A stretch of 25,982 nucleotides of DNA. It comes from Chromatiaceae bacterium. Its GTDB lineage: Bacteria; Pseudomonadota; Gammaproteobacteria; Chromatiales; Chromatiaceae. Shown in pieces: positions 1-8,372 of the stretch. The stretch is taken from NCBI GenBank assembly GCA_016938795.1, contig JAFGTZ010000261.1, forward strand, positions 1 through 25,982, in the 5' to 3' direction. The notes beneath the pieces are model-generated. The model saw nothing but the letters and a program-made list of their open reading frames with translations. It was not told the origin of the DNA and did no database searches. A program made the position numbers and the translations under genes. The first letter of the stretch is position 1. Every line of letters begins with the position of its first letter.

Positions 1-191
1 ACAGTTCCTGTGCCGAGGCCGGCGCACCCTCGGGTTGCGTGGGCTTCCAGACCCAGGAGGGGTTGGCGAATAACGTGCAGTTCCAGTTCGCCATTCGTCA
101 GGTACCGATTCCGGTGCCCGGACCGCTCGCGCTCATGGGTGTGGGTCTGCTCGGTCTGGGGGCCGCACGGCGCTTTCGGCCTGCCTGCTGA
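1..191 (+). CDS. PEP-CTERM sorting-domain protein, C-terminal end only
   Basis: This is the last 62 codons of a gene whose start lies outside the window; the frame runs from base 3 to a TGA at 189-191. The C-terminus has the three-part PEP-CTERM layout: a proline motif (VPIPVPGP), a hydrophobic segment of about 15 residues rich in L, G and A, and a basic tail (ARRFRPAC). Such tails mark secreted proteins for recognition at the inner membrane by an exosortase, here presumably the XrtA encoded at 15800-17377. The motif lacks the usual glutamate of Pro-Glu-Pro and reads as a PGP variant, and the protein ends on a cysteine. Two further cysteines lie about 30-40 residues before the signal. The function of the mature protein cannot be told from this fragment. 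A strong terminator follows directly. Confidence 0.8.
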   Translation, partial: SSCAEAGAPSGCVGFQTQEGLANNVQFQFAIRQVPIPVPGPLALMGVGLLGLGAARRFRPAC

Positions 192-218
192 GTCTTGGCG
201 AGGCTGTTGATCCGACAC

Positions 219-240
219 AAGGGGGCCTGGCCCCCTTTTT
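219..240 (+). terminator. Rho-independent terminator after the PEP-CTERM gene
   Basis: A perfect inverted repeat, AAGGGGGCC and GGCCCCCTT around a central T, runs into TTTTT. In RNA the loop must open to at least three bases, leaving a stem of about 8 bp that is nearly all G-C. It lies 27 bp after the stop codon of the PEP-CTERM gene and separates it from prsT. Confidence 0.85.
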
Positions 241-272
241 GGCTGTCACCATCCATCCTGTCTACTGCCTTC

Positions 273-277
273 GGAGG
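273..277 (+). promoter_or_regulatory. Shine-Dalgarno site that sets the prsT start
   Basis: GGAGG lies 6 bases before the ATG at 284. The open frame extends upstream to a TTG at 239, but only the 284 start has this site and gives a protein beginning with a signal peptide. Confidence 0.75.
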
Positions 278-283
278 TTGTCC

Positions 284-2758
284 ATGCCAATCCACGCCCG
301 GTCTCTGCTGGCCCTGACGCTTAGCCTGGCCCTCAACCCGCTGTGGGCGGCGGGCGTGCCGCCCGATGAGGCATTGATGCGCGGCGAGCGCGCCCTGCAA
401 GCGGGCGAGGCGCGCACCGCCGTCATCGAGCTGAAGAATCTGCTGGCCAAGGAGCCCGAGCATGGCGCCGCGCGCGCCCTGCTCGGTCAGGCCCTGCTGG
501 CGCTTGGTGATGTGACGGCGGCGGCGCAGGAGCTGGAGCGCGCCGAGCGTCTGGGGGCCGATCCGGCGAGCGTGCAGCCCTGGCTGGCACGGGCCTGGCT
601 GGCGCTCGGCGAGGTGGTCGCGCTGGAGACCATGCCGATTCCCGAGCAGGCCGATGCGAGCCTGCGCGCCACCCTGCTGGCCCTGCGCGCCGAGGCGCTG
701 CTTGCGCGCGGCGAGCGGGCGGCGGCCGAGCCCCTGGTGCGCGAGGCGCTGGCGAGCGATCCCGATGCAAGTGCCGTGGGCCTTGTGGCGGCGCGCCTCG
801 CTTGGCTCGCAGGAGACAGCGAGGCGGCGCGCGCGCGGCTTGAGAGGGTGGTCGAGCGCCATCCCGAGGAGGGCGCGGCCTGGATGCTGCTCGGTGAGAT
901 GGCGCGCGATGCGGGCGATGGGCCGGGCGCCGAGGCGGCCTTCACTCAGGCCATTGAGGATCCGCTCCAGATGGCGCGGGCGCTGATCAGCCGCGCCCAG
1001 ATGCGTGTCGCACTGGGGCGTTTCGAAGAGGCGCGCGCCGATATCGAGCGGCTGCGCGGGCGCTTCAGCGCCAATGTCGCCATCGACTTTACCGAGGCGC
1101 TGCTGCTGCATGCCCAGGGGCAGAATGAGAAGGCCATGGCCTTGCTCGATGGGGTGCTCGGCATTGCACCCAATCAGGCGCCGGCGCTTCAGCTCGCCGG
1201 GGCCGTGCAGCTGGCCCTCGGTGAGCCGCTGCTCGCGCGGCGTCATCTGCAACGGGCGCTTGCGCTCGCGCCCGAGGATCGGGTGACGCAGCGTCTGCTG
1301 GCCACGGCTGCGCTGCGCGATGGCGACGCCGCAGAGGCCGAGCGTCTGGCACGCGCCCTGCTCAGCCAGACGCCCGAGGACGCGCGCGTTCTGAATCTGC
1401 TTGCCAGCGCACTCATGCGTCAGGGCAAGGAGGCGGAGGGGATTGAGTCATTGCGTCGCGTCAGGGCGCTCGATCCCGAGTCGCCGCTCGCCAACGCACG
1501 CCTGGGTGCGGCGCTGCTCGCTCAGGACCAGTCGCCGGAGGGCCTGAGCGCGCTTAGCGAGGCGCTGGCCGCCGATCCGGGGCTTGAGGGCGCGAGCGAA
1601 CACCTGGTGCTTGGCCAGATCCGCGCCGGACAGCTCGACGCGGCGCTGGCATCGGCGCGCGCCTGGCTCGACCAGGCGCCCGAGGAGGCGCGCACCCATA
1701 GCCTGCTCGGTGCGGTTTTGCTGCACCGGGGCGCCTATGCCGAGGCGTCCGCCGCCTTCCGCGAGGCCCTCGCGCGCGAGCCGGGGCAGCTTGCCGCGAC
1801 CGCTGGCCTGGCCAGCCTGGCGCTCGCACAGGATGATCGGGCCGGGGCCATCGCCCTCTATGAGGAGTCGCTCGCCATTCAGCCCGCGAACCCCCGACTG
1901 CGCTTGCAGCTCGCGCTGTTGCGGCTGAAGGCGGGCGAGACCGAGCCGGCCCGCGCGGTCTTGCGCGAAGGGCTGGACCTGGCACCCGAGGCCCAGGATC
2001 TGGCGCTGACACTGGCGGCAGCCCTGCTGCTCGACGGCGAGACCAACGAGGCCTTGGATCTGCTTAACAGTCTCGACCCTGGCCCGCTGGCCGAGCATCC
2101 CGCCCGTCTGGGGTTGCTGGCCGATGCCCAGCTCAGTCTGGGGCAGGCGGGCGCCGCACGCGCCACCCTTAGACAGCTGGAGCGACAGGCGCCCGAGGAT
2201 GCGCGCATCGCTCTGGCACTGGCGCGCGTCGACTGGCGGCTCGGTGATCGGGAGGCCGCGCGGCGCAGTCTGGAACGCAGCCTCGCGCTCGATCCAGCCC
2301 AGCCCGGCGCCCATCTGGCCCTGGCGCAGCTCGTCCTGGAGGCGGGCGACGAGGCGCGCGCCCTGGAGCACTTCGAGCAGGTCAACCGCTTGCGGCCCGC
2401 CGAGCCCCTGGTGCTCAACAATCTGGCCTGGCTGCTGCGCGAGCGCGATCCGGAGCGGGCGCTGGAACATGCGCGCGAGGCGCACCATCTGGCGCCTGAG
2501 GCGGCACAGATCACCGATACCCTGGCCATGGCGACCCTGGCGGCGGGCGATGCGCGCACTGCTCTTGATCTGATCGGGCAGGCGCTGGAGAGTGGCGGCG
2601 CGCATCCGGTGTTTCTCTATCACAAGGCACGCATTCTGCTGGCTGATGAGCAGCCGCAGGCCGCGCGCGAGGCGCTCGAGGCCGCCCTGGCGCCGGGCCA
2701 GGAGTTCAGCGAGCGTGCCGCAGCCGAGGCCCTGCTGGCCGAGCTGAGTGCGCGGTGA
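284..2758 (+). CDS. prsT: PEP-CTERM system TPR-repeat protein PrsT
   Basis: An 824-residue secreted protein made almost wholly of tetratricopeptide repeats. A signal peptide (MPIHARSLLALTLSLALNPLWAAG) is followed by about 20 helical repeats of roughly 34 residues with A/L/G pairs at TPR positions, such as ARALLGQALLALGD. The early AVIELKNLL segment fits what I recall of the PrsT family, found beside exosortase A loci. TPR arrays bind other proteins, so a periplasmic scaffold for export or sorting is likely but inferred. The family is often described as lipoprotein, yet I see no lipobox cysteine; WAAG looks like a signal peptidase I site instead. It is probably first in a run of close genes, with the ATPase gene only 7 bp downstream. 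The length is somewhat below the roughly 900 residues I remember for the family. Confidence 0.85.
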   Translation: MPIHARSLLALTLSLALNPLWAAGVPPDEALMRGERALQAGEARTAVIELKNLLAKEPEHGAARALLGQALLALGDVTAAAQELERAERLGADPASVQPWLARAWLALGEVVALETMPIPEQADASLRATLLALRAEALLARGERAAAEPLVREALASDPDASAVGLVAARLAWLAGDSEAARARLERVVERHPEEGAAWMLLGEMARDAGDGPGAEAAFTQAIEDPLQMARALISRAQMRVALGRFEEARADIERLRGRFSANVAIDFTEALLLHAQGQNEKAMALLDGVLGIAPNQAPALQLAGAVQLALGEPLLARRHLQRALALAPEDRVTQRLLATAALRDGDAAEAERLARALLSQTPEDARVLNLLASALMRQGKEAEGIESLRRVRALDPESPLANARLGAALLAQDQSPEGLSALSEALAADPGLEGASEHLVLGQIRAGQLDAALASARAWLDQAPEEARTHSLLGAVLLHRGAYAEASAAFREALAREPGQLAATAGLASLALAQDDRAGAIALYEESLAIQPANPRLRLQLALLRLKAGETEPARAVLREGLDLAPEAQDLALTLAAALLLDGETNEALDLLNSLDPGPLAEHPARLGLLADAQLSLGQAGAARATLRQLERQAPEDARIALALARVDWRLGDREAARRSLERSLALDPAQPGAHLALAQLVLEAGDEARALEHFEQVNRLRPAEPLVLNNLAWLLRERDPERALEHAREAHHLAPEAAQITDTLAMATLAAGDARTALDLIGQALESGGAHPVFLYHKARILLADEQPQAAREALEAALAPGQEFSERAAAEALLAELSAR

Positions 2759-2765
2759 GGCCATG

Positions 2766-4181
2766 ATGTACGAGCGCTTCTATGGGCTGGAGAGCGATCC
2801 CTTCCGGCTGAGTCCCGATCCGCGCTTCTGTTTCGAGCATCGCAACTTTGCCCGCGCGCGCGCCTATATCGACTATGCCCTGCGACGCGCCGAGGGCTTC
2901 GTGATGATCACCGGACGCCCGGGAACCGGCAAAACCACCCTGATCCGGGATCTGGTGGCGCGCCTTGACGGCGCGGGGGTGCGCATCGCCACCCTGGAGA
3001 GCACCCAGCTCGGGGCCGAGGATCTGCTGCGTCTGTGCGCCTATGCCCTGGGCCTCGATGGCGGTGCGCCGCACAAGGCGCTGGTGCTGCACCAGATCCG
3101 CGAAACGCTCGATGCCGAACGCCGCCGGGGGCGGCGCGCCCTGCTCATCATCGACGAGGCCCAGGATCTGCACACCGAGGCGCTCGAAGAGCTGCGGCTG
3201 CTGACCAATCTGCAGGGCGCGGGGCAGCCGCTGTTGCAGATTTTGCTCATCGGGCAGGAGGCGCTGCGCGAGCTGGTGCGCTCGCCCGCGCTCGAACAGC
3301 TGCATCAGCGTCTGGTGGCCGCCTGGCATCTGGAGCCCTTGGGGCCCGCCGAGACCCTCGGCTATGTGCGCCATCGGCTGGAGCGGGCCGAGTGGCGTGG
3401 CGATCCATCCTTCGAGCCGGGTGTGCTGCGCGCCATTCATGACTTCAGCGGGGGCGTGCCGCGACGCATCAATCTGGTCTGCAGCCGGCTTCTGCTGCAT
3501 GGCTTCATCGAGGAGCTGCATCGCATCGGCGCTGCCGATGCCGCCGAGGTGCTCGATGAGCTGCGTCAGGAAGAACTCGATCCCGGCGCCCTGGCGGCGC
3601 ATTCGAGGGCGCTCGCTGAGGAGATGCCGCTGGAGGACTGGGCGCTGATTGACCAAGGGTTGGCGCGCGCTCCCGGCGAGGGTGCCCCGCCGTTGTCCCA
3701 GGTGGAGGCGCAGCGCGGGCCGGATCCGCTGGAGCCGGGTGCGCCGCTGGAGTTTGCGCCGTCCCCCGAGGCGGCGCCTGCCTCCCGTGCGAGTCAACGA
3801 AGATCCGAACCCCCGCCCGAGCCGTGCCCCGAATTGCCGCGCGCGCACTCTGAGGCCGCCTCCTATTCACCTAGGTCTGAACGCCCCCTTGAGGCCAAGG
3901 CACGCGCCACACGGCGGCTCGATCCCTGGCGTCTGGCGCTGGCCCTGGTGCTGCTCGGGGTGAGTCTGGGAATCGCGACCTACCAGCAGGCCCCGCCCGC
4001 GTGGCGGCTGGGCATGGCGCGGACGCTGGAGTCCCTGGCTGAGCGGGCGGCTGAGCGGCTGGGTGTGTGGGCGGATGTCGGGCTTGAGCAGGGACAGCGC
4101 GGTCTTCAGGCGGCCCTGGCGGCCCTGGGTTCGGCTGCGGCTGATGGCGAGCCGGCGCCTCCCGGCCCCGAGGCGCCCTGA
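2766..4181 (+). CDS. XrtA/PEP-CTERM system-associated AAA ATPase (ExeA/GspA-like)
   Basis: A 471-residue ATPase. The opening MYERFYGLESDPFRLSPDP is the hallmark of the ExeA/GspA-like ATPases found in XrtA clusters. Walker A is GRPGTGKT (50-57) and Walker B is LLIIDEAQ (126-133); a helical lid extends to about residue 270. A Pro/Ala/Glu-rich linker (about 300-380) leads to one membrane helix (about 388-405) and a short tail. ExeA-type proteins often carry a peptidoglycan-binding domain after this helix; none is visible here. It probably couples ATP hydrolysis to assembly of an envelope polysaccharide complex, but its exact job is unknown. Start: ATG at 2766 is 5 bp from GGTGAGG; ATG at 2763 is also possible. 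It lies between prsT and prsK rather than beside the deacetylase gene. Confidence 0.9.
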   Translation: MYERFYGLESDPFRLSPDPRFCFEHRNFARARAYIDYALRRAEGFVMITGRPGTGKTTLIRDLVARLDGAGVRIATLESTQLGAEDLLRLCAYALGLDGGAPHKALVLHQIRETLDAERRRGRRALLIIDEAQDLHTEALEELRLLTNLQGAGQPLLQILLIGQEALRELVRSPALEQLHQRLVAAWHLEPLGPAETLGYVRHRLERAEWRGDPSFEPGVLRAIHDFSGGVPRRINLVCSRLLLHGFIEELHRIGAADAAEVLDELRQEELDPGALAAHSRALAEEMPLEDWALIDQGLARAPGEGAPPLSQVEAQRGPDPLEPGAPLEFAPSPEAAPASRASQRRSEPPPEPCPELPRAHSEAASYSPRSERPLEAKARATRRLDPWRLALALVLLGVSLGIATYQQAPPAWRLGMARTLESLAERAAERLGVWADVGLEQGQRGLQAALAALGSAAADGEPAPPGPEAP

Positions 4182-4183
4182 GC

Positions 4184-6292
4184 GTGTCCGCCTGGATGGC
4201 CTCGCCGAGTCTGGGCGGCGCGAGCGATCTGGCCGCCCTGCTGGCCTATCTGCTGCTTGCGCTCCTGCTGCTGACCGCCTGGCGTGGGCGACTCATGGGG
4301 TTGCTCGCGCTTGGCGCAGTGGGCGCTACGGCGCTCTGGGCGCTGCTTGGCGTCACCCACGCCCTGCTGGTTGAGCTGCCGGGCTGGACGCTGGGGCTCG
4401 CCGAGCTGGGGCGCTTTGCGGCCTGGGGCCTCTTTCTGACCGAGGTGCTGGCAGTTGATCAGGCGCAGCGCGCCAGCCGCCATTGGCGCTGGCTGCTGGG
4501 CGGTACGCTGCTGCTGGGGGGGCTCTTGATGCTCGCGGCGCCCGAGCTGGCGCGCTCGGGCGGGGGCGGGGCGCTCGATCAGGCCCCGCTGTTCGGCGCC
4601 ATCCTGCTCTCCATCCTCGGGCTGCTGCTGGTCGAGCAGCTCTATCGCAACCGGCTGCCCGCGCGTCGCTGGGAGATCAAGCATCTCTGTCTGGGGCTGG
4701 GCGCGGTCTTCGCCTACGACCTCTTTGTCTACTCCGACGCCCTGCTGATGCAGCGCATCGACCCCACGCTCGCTGCGGCACGGGGTTTGGTCAATGCGCT
4801 CATCGTGCCGCTCATCGCGGTCTCGGCGGCGCGCAACCCGCGCTGGTCGCTCGATGTGCATGTCTCGCGTCAGGTGGTCTTTCACACCGCCACCCTGACC
4901 GGCGCGGGTATCTATCTGGTGGCCATGGCCGGGGCCGGTTACTACATCCGTTACGTGGGCGGCGCCTGGGGCGCCATGCTCCAGATCGCCTTTCTCTTTT
5001 CGGCCAGCCTGGTGCTGTTCGCGCTGCTCTTCTCGGGGCAGCTTCGGGCGCAGATGCGGGTGCTGCTCAGCCGGCATTTCTTCAGCTTCAAATACGACTA
5101 CCGCGAGGAGTGGCTGCGCTTTACCGAGGCGCTCTCGCAGGATGGCGAGAACCCCGCCCGCGCGGTGCTGAGCGCCCTCGGGGGGCTTGTGAAAAGCCCC
5201 GGCGGTATGCTTTGGCTGCGCAATGAGCACGGGGCCTTCGAGCTGGCGCAACGGCTGCACTGTCCCGAACCGGCCCAGGGGGTGATGCCGGGCGATCATC
5301 CCATGCTGGCCTTTCTGCGCGCGAGCGGTTGGGTGGTGGATCTCGATGAGCAGCGCGCACAGCCCGAACGCTATGGCGACTTTGCCCCGCCCCGCTGGCT
5401 GGCCGAGCTGGCGAACGCCTGGCTGGTGATTCCGCTACCGCTGCATCAGGAGCTGTGCGCCTTCGCGGTGCTGAGCCGCTCGCCCCTGGCGCGCGCGCTC
5501 AACTGGGAGGATCGCTCGCTGCTGCGCGTGGCGGGGCGTCAGGCGGCGGCTCATGTGGCCCAGTATCAGGCCGCCCAGGCGCTCATGCGTGCGCGTCAGT
5601 TCGAGGCCTTCAATCAGCTCTCGGCCTATGTGGCGCACGATCTGAAGAATCTGCTCGCGCAGCAATCCCTGCTGCTCTCCAACGCCGAACGTCATCGTCA
5701 CAATCCGGCCTTTTTCGACGATGTGCTGCGCACCCTGGCCAGCTCGGTCGAGCGGATGCAGCGGCTCATGCGCCAGCTGCGCGAGGAGCGCCGCGCGGGC
5801 GAGCGGCGGCGCGTGGCGCTCGCCGAGCTGCTTGCCGAGCTGGTGGAGGCGCACGCGGGGCGCCGCCCCGCGCCATATCTGGAGCGGATCGAGGCGGGGC
5901 TTGAGGTACTGGCCGATCCCGAGCGCCTGGGCCGCATTCTGGGCCATCTGGTGCAGAACGCCCAGGATGCTACCCCGCCCGAGGGCTGGGTGAAGGTGCG
6001 TCTCTACCACGAGGAGCAGCTGGCCGTGATCGAGATTGAGGACTCGGGTCTGGGCATGTCGGAGGACTTTATCCGCGAGCGCCTCTTTCGCCCCTTCGAT
6101 TCGACTAAGGGATTGACTGGCATGGGTATCGGGGTTTTTGAGAGTCGTGAGTTCGCACGCCTGATTGGCGGCGATTTGGTGGTGCGCAGCCGTCCCGGAC
6201 GGGGTACGCTCTTTCGTGTGCTTTTGCCACGGGCCGAGTGCGACTCGGCCAATCCTTCGGTCTCAACCACGCTCGCGCAGGTGGCATCCTGA
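4184..6292 (+). CDS. prsK: PEP-CTERM system sensor histidine kinase PrsK
   Basis: A 702-residue membrane histidine kinase. Residues 14-285 hold about eight hydrophobic segments, forming a multi-helix membrane sensor. Next comes a GAF-like region (about 310-460), then the dimerisation/phosphorylation helix with the acceptor histidine in VAHDLKN (H485). The ATPase domain shows an N box (VQNAQDA, N592), a G1 box (DSGLG, 620-624) and a G2 box (GLTGMGIG). This architecture and the wording around the H box match PrsK, the kinase of exosortase A loci, which phosphorylates PrsR. The input signal is unknown. The start is uncertain: GTG at 4184 follows the previous stop by 2 bp, while an ATG at 4196 would shorten it by four residues; neither has a strong ribosome site. 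It overlaps prsR by one base (TGATG), so the pair is probably translationally coupled. Confidence 0.95.
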   Translation: MSAWMASPSLGGASDLAALLAYLLLALLLLTAWRGRLMGLLALGAVGATALWALLGVTHALLVELPGWTLGLAELGRFAAWGLFLTEVLAVDQAQRASRHWRWLLGGTLLLGGLLMLAAPELARSGGGGALDQAPLFGAILLSILGLLLVEQLYRNRLPARRWEIKHLCLGLGAVFAYDLFVYSDALLMQRIDPTLAAARGLVNALIVPLIAVSAARNPRWSLDVHVSRQVVFHTATLTGAGIYLVAMAGAGYYIRYVGGAWGAMLQIAFLFSASLVLFALLFSGQLRAQMRVLLSRHFFSFKYDYREEWLRFTEALSQDGENPARAVLSALGGLVKSPGGMLWLRNEHGAFELAQRLHCPEPAQGVMPGDHPMLAFLRASGWVVDLDEQRAQPERYGDFAPPRWLAELANAWLVIPLPLHQELCAFAVLSRSPLARALNWEDRSLLRVAGRQAAAHVAQYQAAQALMRARQFEAFNQLSAYVAHDLKNLLAQQSLLLSNAERHRHNPAFFDDVLRTLASSVERMQRLMRQLREERRAGERRRVALAELLAELVEAHAGRRPAPYLERIEAGLEVLADPERLGRILGHLVQNAQDATPPEGWVKVRLYHEEQLAVIEIEDSGLGMSEDFIRERLFRPFDSTKGLTGMGIGVFESREFARLIGGDLVVRSRPGRGTLFRVLLPRAECDSANPSVSTTLAQVAS

Positions 6293-7653
6293 TGACATCC
6301 AGTCCGAAACTGCTGGTGATCGAGGACGATGTGGGCTTGCAGGGCCAGTTGCGCTGGTGCTTCGACGGCTTCGAGGTGCTGTTGGCCGCTGATCGCGAGG
6401 AGGCGCTCGCGCAGCTGCGCCGCCACCGTCCGGGCGTGGTGACGCTCGATCTGGGGCTGCCGCCCGATCCCGGCGGGGTGGGCGAGGGGCTCGCGACCCT
6501 GGAGGCGATCGGGCGGATCGCCCCCGAGACCAAGGTCATCGTGGTGACCGGACAGGATGAGCGGCGTCATGCGCTGGCCGCCGTGGGGCTCGGCGCCCAT
6601 GACTTCTATCTCAAGCCGATCGAGGCCACGACGCTGAATCTGGCTGTGGAGCGCGCCCAGCGGCTGCATCTGCTGGAGCGCGAGAATCGCCGCTTGCAGC
6701 GCGCCTCGGGCGAGTCGCCGCTGCACGGCATCATTGGCACGAGCGCGCGCCTGGCGCACGCCTGTCGCACGCTCGAAAAGGTAGCCGGCACCGATGCCAC
6801 GCTGCTCCTGCTCGGCGAGAGCGGCACCGGCAAGGAGGTGTTTGCGCGTGCGCTCCACGAGCTGAGCCCGCGTGCGGCGGGGCCGCTGGTGGCCATCAAC
6901 TGCGCGGCCATTCCCGAGACGCTGCTCGAAAGCGAGCTCTTCGGCTACGAAAAGGGCGCCTTCACGGGTGCGGCCAAACAGACGCGCGGGCGCATCGAGT
7001 ATGCCCAGGGCGGCACCCTCTTTCTCGACGAGATTGGCGATCTGCCCCAGAGTCTTCAGGCGAAACTGCTGCGTTTTCTCCAGGAGCGCGTGATCGAACG
7101 GGTGGGGGGGCGCCAGAGCATTGCGGTCGATCTGCGCGTGGTCTGCGCCACGCATCAGGACCTGGGCGCGCTCATGGCCGAGGGCCGCTTTCGCGAGGAT
7201 CTCTACTACCGGGTCAGCGAAATCACGCTTGAACTGCCGCCGCTGCGCGAGCGTGAAGGCGATGCCCTGCTCATCGCGCGGGCCTTTCTCGACCGCTACG
7301 CGCGCGAGTTCGGCAAGCCGCTTCAGGGGCTTGCGCCGAGCGCCCAGAACGCCATCGCGCGCCATGCCTGGCCGGGGAACGTGCGCGAGCTCGACAGCCG
7401 CATCAAGCGCGCGGTGATCATGAGCGAGGGAGCGAGCCTCGGGGCCGAGGATCTGGGGCTCGACGCGGAGACCGGCGCGAGCGCGGCGCCCACCCTCTGG
7501 GAGGTGCGCGAGCAGGCCGAGACGCGCGCCATTCGCGAGGCGCTCGCGCGCGCGGCGGGCAATCTCACGCGCGCCGCGCGTCTGCTCGGCGTGACCCGCC
7601 CGACGCTCTACAGTTTGCTCGACAAGTACGATCTGAAGGAGGCCGTTCGCTAG
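6292..7653 (+). CDS. prsR: PEP-CTERM system sigma-54 response regulator PrsR
   Basis: A 453-residue NtrC-type activator. The receiver domain (1-120) has the acidic pair E11/D12, phospho-acceptor D53 and K108. The sigma-54 interaction domain (about 145-375) has Walker A GESGTGKE (175-182), the sigma-54 contact loop GAFTGA (222-227) and Walker B TLFLDEIGD. A Fis-type helix-turn-helix closes the protein (NLTRAARLLGVTRPTLYSLL, 424-443). It receives phosphate from PrsK and should activate RpoN-dependent promoters of PEP-CTERM and polysaccharide genes; this role is known for the family and inferred here. The start ATG overlaps the prsK stop. An upstream in-frame start at 6238 would add 18 residues before the canonical receiver start and is less likely. 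Confidence 0.95.
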   Translation: MTSSPKLLVIEDDVGLQGQLRWCFDGFEVLLAADREEALAQLRRHRPGVVTLDLGLPPDPGGVGEGLATLEAIGRIAPETKVIVVTGQDERRHALAAVGLGAHDFYLKPIEATTLNLAVERAQRLHLLERENRRLQRASGESPLHGIIGTSARLAHACRTLEKVAGTDATLLLLGESGTGKEVFARALHELSPRAAGPLVAINCAAIPETLLESELFGYEKGAFTGAAKQTRGRIEYAQGGTLFLDEIGDLPQSLQAKLLRFLQERVIERVGGRQSIAVDLRVVCATHQDLGALMAEGRFREDLYYRVSEITLELPPLREREGDALLIARAFLDRYAREFGKPLQGLAPSAQNAIARHAWPGNVRELDSRIKRAVIMSEGASLGAEDLGLDAETGASAAPTLWEVREQAETRAIREALARAAGNLTRAARLLGVTRPTLYSLLDKYDLKEAVR

Positions 7654-7664
7654 GAAGGCGATCC

Positions 7665-8345
7665 ATGACCGTTATCGACCTTGTTCCTCAGGGGGGAGTT
7701 GCCGTGAGAGCCGAGCGTGGAGTCATCCCAGGACTGAGCCTGTTGTGTGCTTCCCTCTTGCTGGGGGCGAGCGGTTGCGCCATCCAGGAGCGCTATCCCG
7801 AGGTGCCGCCGGGTGAGCGGACACTAAGCGCACAGGAGGGCTATCGCTACGAGATTGGCCCAGGCGACACCGTGAATATCTTCGTCTGGGGGCTGGAGGA
7901 ACTCTCGGCCAGCGTGCCGGTGCGCCCTGACGGCATGCTCACCACACCGCTGATCGAGGATGTGCCGGCGAGCGGCAAGACCCCCTCGCAGCTCGCCCGC
8001 GATCTGGAGCAGCGCTTCGCGACCTATGTGCGCTCGCCCCTGGTGACGGTCATCGTCAACGGCTTCGTGGGCCTGCCAAGCCAGCAGGTGCGCGTTGTCG
8101 GCGAGGCCACCACACCTGCCGCCGTGCCCTTTCGCAAGCACATGACGCTGCTCGATCTCATCATCCAGGTGGGCGGACTGACCGACTTCGCCGCCGGCAA
8201 CCGCGCGGTGCTGGTGCGCTACAGCGCGGGCGCGCAACGCTCCTATTCCGTGCGGCTCGATGATCTGATCCGCAAGGGCGACATCTCGGCCAATCTCAGC
8301 CTGCTGCCGGGCGACATTCTCATCATCCCCGAGGCCTGGTTCTAG
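7665..8345 (+). CDS. epsE: XrtA-associated polysaccharide export lipoprotein (Wza/EpsE-like)
   Basis: A 226-residue outer-membrane lipoprotein of the Wza/polysaccharide export family, short as in XrtA loci. A lipobox ends in GASGC (C38); the export domain follows (YRYEIGPGDTVNIFVWG onward, about 55-125), then one SLBB-like domain (QQVRVVGEATTP to about 205). It should form the outer-membrane exit channel with the chain-length protein encoded next. Two starts are credible. ATG 7665 has AGGAAGG 6 bp upstream. GTG 7704 has GGGGGGAG 5 bp upstream and gives a 213-residue product with a more usual lipoprotein signal peptide, with the cysteine at position 25. I give the longer form. It begins 11 bp after prsR. 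Confidence 0.92.
   Translation: MTVIDLVPQGGVAVRAERGVIPGLSLLCASLLLGASGCAIQERYPEVPPGERTLSAQEGYRYEIGPGDTVNIFVWGLEELSASVPVRPDGMLTTPLIEDVPASGKTPSQLARDLEQRFATYVRSPLVTVIVNGFVGLPSQQVRVVGEATTPAAVPFRKHMTLLDLIIQVGGLTDFAAGNRAVLVRYSAGAQRSYSVRLDDLIRKGDISANLSLLPGDILIIPEAWF
7691..7698 (+). promoter_or_regulatory. Second Shine-Dalgarno site inside the epsE reading frame
   Basis: GGGGGGAG sits 5 bases before an in-frame GTG at 7704. Starting there places the lipobox cysteine at residue 25, typical for lipoproteins, rather than 38. Whether ATG 7665 or GTG 7704 is used cannot be settled from sequence alone. Confidence 0.45.
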
Positions 8346-8372
8346 CGGTCGCTCAAGCGCGCGAGGTCACCC

